Below, in pieces: positions 32,284 to 42,305 of a stretch of DNA of 64,000 nt. A model generated the notes under the pieces. That model searched no databases, was not told the DNA's origin, and saw only the letters and a list, made by a program, of their open reading frames with translations. Every line of letters starts with the position of its first letter. Within the stretch, counting starts at the first letter, position 1. The stretch is from positions 62,001 to 126,000 of the forward strand of contig NW_025407870.1 of NCBI RefSeq assembly GCF_003324165.1, read 5' to 3'. The stretch comes from Naegleria lovaniensis. Its lineage: Eukaryota; Heterolobosea; Eutetramitea; Acrasida; Naegleriidae. The translations under genes were made by a program, and so were the position numbers.

Positions 32284-32720
32284 CTGGAACAGTTCTTGTT
32301 GATTAATATTTGGCAAACATTGAACTTCACCATTTGATTGAAATTAAGATGATGAAATGATAGGTGAGTCCCTTAATCATAAAGTCATGACTTGTAAAAC
32401 AAAGATTATTATGGAAAGTTAAGATCTTTGAAGAAGAGCCATGAAAAACTGCTCTAACATGGGAAAATATTTTGGTGAAATAGATGTCGACTCTGCATTG
32501 ATTCACTCTCTCCATAAAACCAAACTGTTATTAATACAATCAGTCAGGAATTAATTTTGACATCGTTCACTGCTACATGATCGTTCATGCCTGTGATACA
32601 GAAATCTCTCTCACACCGAGTTCATTCTAAGGTTACACTCAGTGCACGGACGAATCAACAAGAAAAACATCACTGAACATCATTTTTCGTCGGGTCATCC
32701 ACTACAAGCCCATCCGTCAG
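32284..32720 (+). other. Intergenic region
   Basis: 437 bp, presumed terminator of the small basic gene and promoter of the Arg-rich gene. No open frame, tRNA or repeat that I can support. Confidence 0.45.
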
Positions 32721-34058
32721 ATGCCACAATACAAAATTAGCACTCAAAAAAAAATGTTCACCCACAGTTCAAACCGCCTCACAGCACACAAGACAAGCTT
32801 GTTGTTGGTCTTGCTGTTGTTGTTGAGCGCATGTCTCATCATTTGTTCTCTCTCCTCGGTCCAAGCTCGTGGTCGTGGTCGTTCCACACCTACAACTTCC
32901 AAACAACGAGCTCGAGCCTATTGGAAGAAGAATCTCTCTCTCCGTGATGCTCGTAAAATACATCGTATCCGAGCTCAAATGAAACGCACAAGAAGAACTT
33001 TGAAAGGTTTGAAATTGGAATTGTCATCTTCAAAATGTTCTCAAAAAAGACGTCGCTTGATTAAGAGATTGATCAAGAGAAGAAGACAACGATTGCAACA
33101 ATTGAGAAGAGGATTGAGAAGAAGTTTACGGCGAGTTGTGAGAAAGGCTGCCAATAAAAGAAGAGCATCGAGATCCAGAAGAAGAAGATCAGCTGCTGTC
33201 AAATGTACCAAACGAAATCGTAAACTTAGAAAATGTAAAAGAATTGCGAAAAGAAGATTGGCAAGACTTCGAAGACAATTGAGAAGAAGAATTGCTGCTG
33301 CTGCTAGAAGAAGAAGAGCTTCTAGAAGACAAGGTCGTTCTAGAAAGTGCACCAAACGAAATCGTAGACTTAGAAAATGTCAACAACGAAGAAGACAACA
33401 TAGACAATCCAGAGGAAAGAAATTGTTGAGAAGAATCATGAGAAGAGTTCGAGCAAGAGCTTTGAGAGCTGCTGCTAGACAACGAAGAGCCTTGTTGAGA
33501 AAATTGAAAAGACAACAACGACGTGCTGCTGCAAGACGTGCTGCAAGACGTGCCGCAAGAAGAGCTGCAAGAAGAAGAGCTGCTAGAAGAGCTGCAAGAA
33601 GAGCTGCTTCTAGAAGACAACGTCGTTCAAGAAAATGCACCAAACGAAATCGTAGATGTCAAAGAAAAAGATCATCAAGACGTTTCCTTGTTCTTGCATT
33701 TAACAAACGTGAATTCTTGAGAAAATTATTGAGAAGAAGATCTCATCGTTATTATGGATTGAGAGGATTCAAGAGATATGCTCGATTGGTGACCTTGTTG
33801 AAATGGATCAGAGCAAAGAGAGCTTCTCGTCGTTCTCGTTATTTTAGAGTGAAGGAGAGAAGAATTTTAAGAGGTTTGAGATTATTGAGAAGTCGTTTTG
33901 CCAAACTTCGTCTCTCTCCAAGAAGAAGAAGAAGATCTTCTTCAACCAAAGTGACAAGAATTGTGATTCATGGAGTTCAAAATAAGAAACAAGTCAAGTT
34001 GGTCATTCCAAAGCGTTTGAAGAATAAGATTAAGAGGGTGATTGTCTATCGTGTTTAA
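32721..34058 (+). CDS. Secreted, extremely arginine-rich repeat protein
   Basis: 445 residues from ATG 32721; ATG 32754 would put the signal peptide closer to the N-terminus and may be the real start. A classic signal peptide (TSLLLVLLLLLSACLIICS, then VQA) precedes a chain that is about 30% Arg (134 by my hand count), plus much Lys and Ala. The motif KCTKRNR(R/K) occurs three times (about 33208, 33349 and 33637), the first two continuing LRKC. Between the second and third lies an Ala-Ala-Arg-Arg repeat tract. The last third is less repetitive (FLVLAFNKREFLRKLL) and ends in a beta-like segment (KVTRIVIHGVQNKKQVK). Possible roles are a cationic antimicrobial or nucleic-acid or polyphosphate-binding granule protein; all are guesses. 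Only this frame carries a signal peptide and normal codon structure. Confidence 0.75.
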   Translation: MPQYKISTQKKMFTHSSNRLTAHKTSLLLVLLLLLSACLIICSLSSVQARGRGRSTPTTSKQRARAYWKKNLSLRDARKIHRIRAQMKRTRRTLKGLKLELSSSKCSQKRRRLIKRLIKRRRQRLQQLRRGLRRSLRRVVRKAANKRRASRSRRRRSAAVKCTKRNRKLRKCKRIAKRRLARLRRQLRRRIAAAARRRRASRRQGRSRKCTKRNRRLRKCQQRRRQHRQSRGKKLLRRIMRRVRARALRAAARQRRALLRKLKRQQRRAAARRAARRAARRAARRRAARRAARRAASRRQRRSRKCTKRNRRCQRKRSSRRFLVLAFNKREFLRKLLRRRSHRYYGLRGFKRYARLVTLLKWIRAKRASRRSRYFRVKERRILRGLRLLRSRFAKLRLSPRRRRRSSSTKVTRIVIHGVQNKKQVKLVIPKRLKNKIKRVIVYRV

Positions 34059-34427
34059 TCAACACCACTGATGATTGTGAATAAAAAACGTGATGATTTT
34101 TTGGAACGTGTGTTGTGAATTCATTGAACGAATTAATTTTCATATTAAGGTAATAATTTTAACACACACACCATTGTCAAGTGATCATTTTCCAAAGGCT
34201 TTTTAGATGATCAGTTTCAATTGCTCTCATGAGACAAGAGCGACTCTTTGCAGCAGGTCTGTATCAAAGAAAGAAGGAGAGCACTCTGTTCACAAAAAAG
34301 CATCAATTTCATTCTGAAAAAAGAAATTACAAATCCGCACTGTCAACGATTCATAATTATCGCAAAACAAAAATTCGCAACGAGAAACATTGAGTGTGCC
34401 GCTGAGTACAATTGTCATCATTTTAGA

Positions 34428-36423
34428 ATGACCATCGCTCGGCATGCCAAGTCATCATCACCTAGTAAGCCACAACATCTGCCACCTGTCAAGATTAGCT
34501 GTCAAGATGTCTTGCAATATTTTGAAATGAAATTTGATGCTTTTATTGATTATCCACCAGCACGACAATGCTTTTTTACGTTTCTCGAGTCGACTCAAAA
34601 TACAGGTAGGTTTATATTTTGTGTTTGGCCATGATGATGTGTTGACATTTGGCATGCTCATCAACACCATGTCGGTATATTCTCACATGCTGCTCCGCAA
34701 CCATCATGGTGCTTTCACACACCATGCAATCATGAAAAATATCTGGCAACTCTTTTTTGTCCCACTTCCAAATATAGAAATCACACTCTTTCTCGAACAA
34801 ATTGAAATTTTCAAATCTCTTCATTCTTCGAGCTCTTCACATAACTACCATCCCAGTAACTCCACCTCGACTGCCGATTCTTCGAACACTTCTAGCACAA
34901 CTTCGACAAGCTCAAAGAAATCTTCGATCGATTATTATTTCGATCACGAGACGGTCGAAGATATTTTCGAACATCATCTTCATGGAGCTCCAACGCTCTC
35001 GCAAGCTGCCTTATTGAAGGCTTGTGAAATTGCCGATACATTTATTCAAGATCATGCACCAAATGAATTAAATTTGAAAAGTGATACAAAAAAGAAAATT
35101 TTGGAAAAAATTGAAAAAAATCGAATTTTTTATGGGCTTGATAAGGAACAACTTGTTGTTCGAGAGGAAAATGATGATGTGAAAGGAAAACATGTGTCTG
35201 CAGTTCCATTTTTGGATTCAACAATTTTTGATGATTTGGAAGCTCATATTTTACTTTCACTCAAATCCAATCAATTTGCTAATTTTTTGGCAAGTGACAT
35301 TTTTAAGGATTTTGTTGAAAATGAATCTGTAGAGACTCTCTTCATTTTGGGAACTCCAAGATCAGGTCATCAAGGAATAAGCACAGGAGGAGTTGATTTT
35401 TTACAACTTCTCAATTCCAAACATTCTCGAAAAACTTTTTCGACTCGAATTTCACTCAATTCACACAACATTTTCACACTCAATGAGGCCTTAACACTTC
35501 GAGAAGTTCAATATTTAAGAAATACTCTTCTCCAATACGATCACACCTCTCCAAATTGGACTTTATTGTCATATTCGAAGGAGCAGGAAATTTATGCAAC
35601 GGTCATGGATGGAGATTCATTTTGTGAAAAATTATTCGGAAGGAAAGATATGATGTTCTACAAATCAGTAACTCATTATCAGTATGGATCTGATCGAGTG
35701 TACAAGGCACTCATAGATGTTGAATTTAGAAAGTTTCATACGACAGAACCAGTGAGTGCGAGTGAAATTTCTAAATACATTCAATCTGGAGGAAAATCTC
35801 AACTTCTAACTGCATCTCTGAATCAACAATTAGATACTGTGATTTTGACAGAATTATATGAAATGAAATGGCCAATTAGAAATCGAGAATTTATGACAAG
35901 TTGTGCAGGTGTTCAAGTCACTCATTCGACAAGTGTGAACTCTGGGACGTTCCAATCCAACAACGACAACGACAACAGAACCACTGTTTCTTCTTCATTG
36001 TCCAATTTAGATACATTTTATTTATTCAAAAAGTCATGCAACAACAATCAATATGACTTGCAATTGCTTGGTTCAGAGCATTCACTTTTCAATTCTTCCA
36101 CAGCGAATGCATCATCCCACTCGAAATTTAAAAATACTGTTCAAGGATATTGCTTGAGTGCACTCAAGGTAGAACCAACCTCATCCACTTCATGTAAAAC
36201 CACACATGTCATGTTTGTCGATATGAAAGGTTTATTGACACAAAATTGGGCTCAGAAAATTTTGACACACAAATCCAAGAGTGGCAAAAAACATGTCACG
36301 CTTTTGAAAACACCACAACAACAAATGACTCAATGGATTGAGAAAGATTCCCTTATGGCACTCCATTCGCCAGTGACAGATGCAATTTTGAAAACCCTTA
36401 GCGAAAATGTAAACATTTTTTGA
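34428..36423 (+). CDS. RGS domain - START domain protein (two exons)
   Basis: Exons 34428-34605 and 34778-36423 join in phase (GT-AG) to 607 residues. The joint restores an RGS-type core: DVLQYFEMKFDAFIDYPPA, FFTFLES, then EITLFLEQIEIFKSL, a Ser-rich insertion, and the closing helices AHILLSLKSNQFANFL. RGS domains speed GTP hydrolysis on G-alpha subunits. The C-terminal half fits a START lipid-binding domain (WTLLSYSKEQEIYATV; DTVILTELYEMKWPIRNREF; MKGLLTQNWAQKIL). The combination suggests lipid-linked control of G-protein signalling at membranes, which is an inference. The first ATG in frame is 34428, and upstream codons lack ATG. Confidence 0.75.
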
Positions 36424-36532
36424 GAGAAAGAAAAAGCGAACTTGTAAAACTATTCAACAACACGATGAGTATAAAGATATCAACTTGTACATATTATGAT
36501 GACATTTTCTAATGATTCGAATAAGGTTCTTT

Positions 36533-38293
36533 TTACGGGTCAAAACTTAACACATAGGAATCCTTGACAGGGCCCGTGTTCAGTTCAAAGTAATGGAAAG
36601 GTAAGAAAAACATCCATCCCTCTCCACACCAACTTTTCAAATTCATGTTGTAAGCATCCAAATCCAATACTTTTCCAAGAGTTCGAAATCGTTGATCAGC
36701 TTTTAAATATTCACAGGTTTGCGTTAAAGTCTTCTGCTCTTCTTCGTTGGCGAGTCGATACAGAAATGAGCATGTCCCGTGTAATACATTCCAATTCTCA
36801 ACAAGTGAATATGATAAATAAATGCCATTACTCCAAGTCGTTTTTGCAAAGTGTAAAACGGGTGTTGCATGATCCAAACCTTGATACATTTTGAATTCAA
36901 GTTCTGGACATGATTGGAATACAATAATGTCACTTGGAAGAAGTGAAAGATCCAATTCCCATGCCATAACGTTCACGTACAGACGATTCTTGTCAATGCT
37001 TGTTTCAGGTAATCCCATGACTGTTGGCAACAGTGAAAAGGGACTACCGAATACATTGGAAAGATTAACATGAAAATAATCATGGTTTTCAATGGTCGTA
37101 AAGTTTGCACAATGCTGATTTTCCACAATGAATCCCAATGACTGTCTACCAAATAACGGATAAAATCCAACATTTCTAAAAAACACCATTCTATTTGGAG
37201 AACAAAACAAATGGTCGGGATGCTCTTCATCGAATTCAAAATCATCATCGTCGTCATCGTCATGTAATTCCTCTACTTGAGAAGTGAGTGATGAATCTTG
37301 AAAAGATTGTTGCTTCTTCTTTTTAACAGGAATTCTTCTTTCAAGCCCACCCATCTCTGTGATTTGTTTTGAACTCAAATACGTCACAGGTTGATGGTCT
37401 TGTTTTCTCAGGCCCCAATAACTTCTACAACCTGTTGCATCCTTTGGAAACAAAAAGTAAATCATTCCTCCTTGGTTGAGAATGCCAGAATTTGAAAAAC
37501 TGTAATATTCCAATTGACGCACGTTGATTTGAGCAGCAAAGATCCATTCCTCCCCATTCTCATCTTTGGGCCATTCGAAATCACGAGGAAAATCAGGGTA
37601 GCCTCCAACTTTTGATTCTCCCAAAGCTATATAGTCATCCCCGGACTCAATGGATTTTCCTGTATATTGTGGAAAAGGACTCCAAAAGAATTGTGCTGCA
37701 TTGGAAATAATCTCGCATTCCTGATCTTCATTGCCATCGTCATCAGTGTCCTTCTGAGATACCTTGCTTGAAAACATGGTTTCAACATAATGTTTCGAAA
37801 TGTATTCCAAACTAAACGTCAACGCTGGTTTCACAATTCTCTTGCTTGAAGTTTTGCTCATAAACTTGGGATTGGCAATTTTTTCAATGAAATACCGTTT
37901 CCAAAATATATTCCTCTCTTCAACAACATTGGAATCAACCATTTCATTCATTTGTTGAGACATCACAGGTGGAATAATGGGCATAAACCCCAATCTCCTT
38001 GAAACCATCAATTTCCAATCCAATACATTTGAAATTACTGCATTCCAATATTTGCATACTCTCGCACACCTCTTGCAAAGCTCACATCCATTTAAATTTC
38101 CAAATATTTCAATCAGAACATCCTGATGCAATACCATGGACGATTGCGTACATGATTGTAAAAGTTCTGAATTTATTTTTCGCTTCTTCATTTCGTCCGA
38201 TAGAGAAAATATTTCTTCTTCTTCTTGTTTTGTTGATGATGATGAATATTCATAACGAACATGTTCGAGAGGAGTTTTTCTCTTTCGTGCCAT
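36533..38293 (-). CDS. F-box protein with DUF1963 (YwqG-like) domain
   Basis: 586 residues, single exon. After a basic and acidic leader, an F-box lies at about residues 52-98 (MVLHQDVLIEIFGNLNGCE, CARVCKYWNAVIS). The C-terminal part resembles the DUF1963/YwqG fold (KVGGYPDFPRDFEWP; WIFAAQINVRQLEYYSF; GGMIYFLFPKD; late LLQLP-like and GWMFFLPF segments). F-box proteins link substrates to SCF ubiquitin ligases through Skp1, and here the YwqG domain would be the substrate reader. A poly-Asp run sits at about residues 344-350. Its first 44 bp overlap the end of the upstream gene on the same strand in another frame; ATG at residue 36 would avoid the overlap. Confidence 0.78.
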   Translation of the reverse strand: MARKRKTPLEHVRYEYSSSSTKQEEEEIFSLSDEMKKRKINSELLQSCTQSSMVLHQDVLIEIFGNLNGCELCKRCARVCKYWNAVISNVLDWKLMVSRRLGFMPIIPPVMSQQMNEMVDSNVVEERNIFWKRYFIEKIANPKFMSKTSSKRIVKPALTFSLEYISKHYVETMFSSKVSQKDTDDDGNEDQECEIISNAAQFFWSPFPQYTGKSIESGDDYIALGESKVGGYPDFPRDFEWPKDENGEEWIFAAQINVRQLEYYSFSNSGILNQGGMIYFLFPKDATGCRSYWGLRKQDHQPVTYLSSKQITEMGGLERRIPVKKKKQQSFQDSSLTSQVEELHDDDDDDDFEFDEEHPDHLFCSPNRMVFFRNVGFYPLFGRQSLGFIVENQHCANFTTIENHDYFHVNLSNVFGSPFSLLPTVMGLPETSIDKNRLYVNVMAWELDLSLLPSDIIVFQSCPELEFKMYQGLDHATPVLHFAKTTWSNGIYLSYSLVENWNVLHGTCSFLYRLANEEEQKTLTQTCEYLKADQRFRTLGKVLDLDAYNMNLKSWCGEGWMFFLPFHYFELNTGPVKDSYVLSFDP

Positions 38294-39203
38294 TTTTTTC
38301 TGGAACGTAATGCAACTGTAACGGACAAGATGACTTCTGAGCTTTGGGAGAGGATGGAAGAGAGAATGCTTTTCGTGATGTCAGGTTTTGGGAGTCATGT
38401 TCACAACGTGGAGAAATTGAGGGTTTTTCAGATTCTTCTGATTTGAAACTTGTTGAAAATTTCTGAAAGTGTCGAATTTGAACTTGTTTAAATTCTTGTT
38501 TGAGAGTTTCAAACGCGAGAGAATATTCTTGACGAAGAGAATCCGTTTCATTCTTTAAATCTTGAATGAGTAATAGTAATTGAATGGCTTTCTTGTCAGA
38601 ATCGTGCAGCTGAGTTTTGAGTGAAAAATTTTCTGATTGAATTTGATGAATGTGTTTTGTGAAGTGAGCTTTTTCATTCGAAAAGGATTTCATTTGAGTT
38701 GAAAGTAAGAGATCTTTCTGTTCGATTTCTTCATAAAGTTTTGAGATTTGTTGTTGAATGTTTTCTTGAAGTGTTACTTCTTTGGTTTCCAATAAATGTT
38801 TGAGTCGTTCGATTTGTTGAGTAAGTTCAGTGTTCATTGTTTGAAGTTGTTCTAATTGGTGATGAAATTTCGATTCGGCAGATTGAAAATCTGTTTCTAA
38901 CTTTTGAATTTGATGAAGGTAAACTTTTTCCTTGACCTCAATGTCAAACGTTAAATTATAGAGCTTTGCATTCAGTTCCGAAACTTTCAACGATAATCTC
39001 CCATTTTCCTCTGACAACACTCTACTTTCTTCCTCTCGTTCGGAAAGCTGAAGTTGATACGTTGTACATTGTTTTCTCATCATTGATTCGAATTGTCTCT
39101 GCTCAGAAAAAAATAACAACATTTTGTTTTCCAAATTGAGTACATCACTTGAATGGTTATTCGATTTCATTTTGATAGAATTATTGGTTATATTCTCACT
39201 CAT
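38250..39203 (-). CDS. Coiled-coil protein
   Basis: 317 residues. From about residue 25 to 260 it is nearly continuous heptad-type helix (QLSEREEESRVLSEENGRLS; IERLKHLLETKEVTLQENI), followed by a Ser-rich basic tail ending in SRTCSL. No other domain. It could belong to one of the ciliary or basal-body coiled-coil families, but composition alone does not settle this. The stop lies 44 bp inside the F-box gene on the same strand, so the two transcripts, or a shared one, overlap. Confidence 0.7.
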   Translation of the reverse strand: MSENITNNSIKMKSNNHSSDVLNLENKMLLFFSEQRQFESMMRKQCTTYQLQLSEREEESRVLSEENGRLSLKVSELNAKLYNLTFDIEVKEKVYLHQIQKLETDFQSAESKFHHQLEQLQTMNTELTQQIERLKHLLETKEVTLQENIQQQISKLYEEIEQKDLLLSTQMKSFSNEKAHFTKHIHQIQSENFSLKTQLHDSDKKAIQLLLLIQDLKNETDSLRQEYSLAFETLKQEFKQVQIRHFQKFSTSFKSEESEKPSISPRCEHDSQNLTSRKAFSLPSSPKAQKSSCPLQLHYVPEKNGTKEKNSSRTCSL

Positions 39204-40005
39204 AGATTGGACACTAGTGTCGGTTGGTTATTGATTTGTTTTTTCAAGGAGTGTGTTTGGATTGTCATCTCTGTGTGCGTTTTAAACAAACTCCAATACT
39301 CTAAAAATGAAATCAGTCAAGATGCAAACCACTTGTTGGAGAGCGTTTTTGGAATTTGAAAAATCCTCAAAAGGAGACAATACAAGGACATGGAAGTTTG
39401 GGACTCCATTGATGTTGAGATGATTGTTCGTGATATTCATTGAATTGGTGTTGCATTTCGGACAGGAGGATGTCATTTAATGGAAAAGAGATATTCCAAT
39501 TTTGGAAGAAATGTTATTTTCTGAACGAGATCGTTGCAGGAAAAAAATATTTTCATTGTTTGGATTTGAAACGTGATTCGAAACAAAATAGTATCTATTG
39601 CTTTCCGAGTTCACTTTCCTTGAGGTCAACTCATTGAGATACCTTATAAACCCTTTGGAAATTTTGTGGCTGCCAGAGTAGCAATCAATTAAGGGTCGTC
39701 CCTTGTTGATAATCGAAAATATTAAATTTACTGTAGATTAGAGATTGACAGGTGACAGTAAAAATTCCCTCCCAAAATTACAAAAAAAAATTTCGAATTC
39801 AACGCTTTCCAATCTTTCATTTGGCTAGCTTTCAAAACTTTAATGATCCTAATAAGAGGTTGTGTTCATCTTGCAACTCATATATAACATCCAAATTGTG
39901 TGGTTTTGCAACACAATACTACACAAAATCTCAAAAAACATCAACGTGTTATAATTTTCTTCTTCTTTTTACAAACATCATCTTCCGACAGCATCAAAAT
40001 CTCCC
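39204..40005. other. Intergenic region between divergent genes
   Basis: 802 bp between the start of the coiled-coil gene (minus) and the gene at 40006 (plus). Only short unrelated frames are present. It holds two promoters by position; no specific site is recognised. Confidence 0.45.
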
Positions 40006-42156
40006 ATGGGTCAACGTTTATCCCTCAACATTGCCACCATTTCTCGGCTTGAAGATTTAATTCCCATCTCTGCTTCTGGGTCGGGTAATGACGATGGCGA
40101 AGGTGAAGGTCCTCCCGATCGTTCAGAAGCACTTGCTGAAGAACAACAAAATACGATACGTTTAAAATTATTAAAGGCCAATGTAGTGTCAGCTGCCACC
40201 TCACATCACGGAAATAACATTGCGTCAAGTGCCTCGCCCAAAAGCTTTGCATCGGCTGACAGGAGGAGACGTGGCAATGATGCCGCCTTCAAACATGAAT
40301 TGGGAAGAAGACCATCTTACAGCTCTGATAACATCTCACAACCATCATTTGGAGAAGAACAAACAGCACTCATTCTTGAAAAGATGAAAAACATTGGACC
40401 CATTCAACAATTTGTCGAACAATTAAGTAATGAGGAAAAACTCTTAAAATCATATTTGGATTTCAATTGGATGACGACAGTGGCACTCATCGAGAGATCA
40501 GCATCAGAGAGTATGCGGTTCTTGTCGAAAGGAATTGGCGATTTTTTCAATGTAGCAATTCATGAAATGCAATTGAAAATTTCTGATTCACAAGCCGATT
40601 TGACCTCCATGGAATCCATTCATGGCCAACAATATGTGGAGGTCAAGCTTGCAATTGTGCCATATATTCATTTCAGTGAAGGAAGTAGCTTTAGTACGAT
40701 AAGCTTTCCTGTTCTCGATCACTTTCCTGTGGATTCTGAGGATGAACCTTTTGTGAACGTGTCACCAAGAACCAATAACCTCTCTCACAACAATCATCAT
40801 AACTCGAGTGGTGGATCTTCATCGAGTCCTCTCCGCATCAATGTCACCAAAACTCCATCCAAATTTACCCTAGCTCTGATCGTGGGTCCATGGCTCGTAT
40901 TTTTCGACCCTCTCACCAGTTTGATCATTCCTAAAAAGTTGTATGGAATGGCAAAAATCATTGCTTCGAATCTTCCTGAATTATTCATTACCAAACAAAA
41001 AGAAAAACTCACTGAAAAACTTGCACAGTGCATTGTGTCATGGAATACTTCCAAATTGTTCAAGAACGAAAAAGACATGTTTTGCTCACCTCGTCAAAAT
41101 TCCACAAGCTCGCCACCGCAACAAAGCATGTATGGTAATGGAATTGATTTCATTGATGATTATATGAGGAATTATTTGAATATTGATTACACCACTTTTC
41201 CTCTGGTGAGATATTTCAAAACCTTTTTGGGGAATGCTCGACAACAAGGTTGGTCTCAAATGGTCATTGATTTGGATGAGAGCTTGATTGGAAAATATGG
41301 ACCAGTGTTGACACCAACCACTCCATTGTCATGCTTTGATTTTTCTAACCCTAACACGAAACTTGCAAATAGTAACAATGTAAATCAATTTGCTCACAAA
41401 CCACCTCATGGAGGAGGAACGGCCATGTGTACTTTGGTCATTGAAAGTCATGAAGAATTGGATAATATCATTAAGGACATGATGATTCATGATCTCATGG
41501 AAAATGCTGCATCGTACCAACAATTTGAGAGAACATCAACTCCAGAAACACCACTCGGAAGTGAGCCGTCATCATTGTGCGCAACCTCAAAGAAAGAAGG
41601 AAATAAGATGTCTACCACTCAGCAGCAACCAACCTTTCCAACAACAATTTCAGAATCCGATAACGTCACCAATATGAGAAAAAAGGCACCTCCAGTCTCT
41701 CACTTTTTCATTGACGTTTTGAAAATGTTTGATCGAGCTTGGTGGATGAGACACTTGTTCGACGTGAATGAGGAACACGTTGAGGTTTCAACTCCAAGCC
41801 ATAAGAAACATGTATCAACAACCGTGCAAAGCTCTGGTGATTCTCCAAGTCAAATTCGTCACACACGTGATTACATTAGTGAGATAGGATGCCCCTTTGG
41901 TCATGCAATTCCAGATTATGAAAAGAATTTAGAATGTTACCCAAGACGACGCAAAAAGAAACTCAAACAACAAGTGATCAGTAGACCAAATTCACCTTCC
42001 TCGCCGAATACAAGCAGAAGATCCATAACTTCACTTAGTCCTCGAAAATCTCCATCGATTCGATCGAATGCCTCCCCCAAAACTCCAATACAACCATTTC
42101 CACAAACAAGCAATGAGAGCATACCATTGGATAGTTTGAATGAAATAAAGCGGTAA
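40006..42156 (+). CDS. Large protein of unknown function, possibly N-myristoylated
   Basis: 716 residues from ATG 40006. The N-terminus MGQRLSLN fits the N-myristoylation consensus (Gly2, Ser6). A globular core (about residues 120-430: EEKLLKSYLDFNWMTTVALI; QQYVEVKLAIVPYIHF; FTLALIVGPWLVFFDPLTS; YFKTFLGNARQQGWSQMV) is broken by Asn/Ser/His-rich linkers. The C-terminal 250 residues are mostly disordered with many SP sites (RPNSPSSPN, SPRKSPS), likely phosphorylated. I recognise no family; the hydrophobic stretch LIVGPWLVFF is too short and mixed to call a membrane helix. Confidence 0.7.
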   Translation: MGQRLSLNIATISRLEDLIPISASGSGNDDGEGEGPPDRSEALAEEQQNTIRLKLLKANVVSAATSHHGNNIASSASPKSFASADRRRRGNDAAFKHELGRRPSYSSDNISQPSFGEEQTALILEKMKNIGPIQQFVEQLSNEEKLLKSYLDFNWMTTVALIERSASESMRFLSKGIGDFFNVAIHEMQLKISDSQADLTSMESIHGQQYVEVKLAIVPYIHFSEGSSFSTISFPVLDHFPVDSEDEPFVNVSPRTNNLSHNNHHNSSGGSSSSPLRINVTKTPSKFTLALIVGPWLVFFDPLTSLIIPKKLYGMAKIIASNLPELFITKQKEKLTEKLAQCIVSWNTSKLFKNEKDMFCSPRQNSTSSPPQQSMYGNGIDFIDDYMRNYLNIDYTTFPLVRYFKTFLGNARQQGWSQMVIDLDESLIGKYGPVLTPTTPLSCFDFSNPNTKLANSNNVNQFAHKPPHGGGTAMCTLVIESHEELDNIIKDMMIHDLMENAASYQQFERTSTPETPLGSEPSSLCATSKKEGNKMSTTQQQPTFPTTISESDNVTNMRKKAPPVSHFFIDVLKMFDRAWWMRHLFDVNEEHVEVSTPSHKKHVSTTVQSSGDSPSQIRHTRDYISEIGCPFGHAIPDYEKNLECYPRRRKKKLKQQVISRPNSPSSPNTSRRSITSLSPRKSPSIRSNASPKTPIQPFPQTSNESIPLDSLNEIKR

Positions 42157-42305
42157 TATCCAAGTCAGAAAACGTTTTTCAAAATCTATTAAGCAATCAT
42201 GTGTATTACATAAGAAAATAGCCGTGTGTGATATTAAGAGACCTCGGTATCATCTCTTACTCTTCTAACGAGGAAAAAATTGTTGGTCCATAATAATAGT
42301 TAACA

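Noticed and set aside
33041-33643. Long minus-strand frames rich in Ser or Leu opposite the Arg-rich gene
   Set aside because: They are mirror images of AGA- and GCT-rich codons of the plus-strand gene, which has the signal peptide. Composition explains them.
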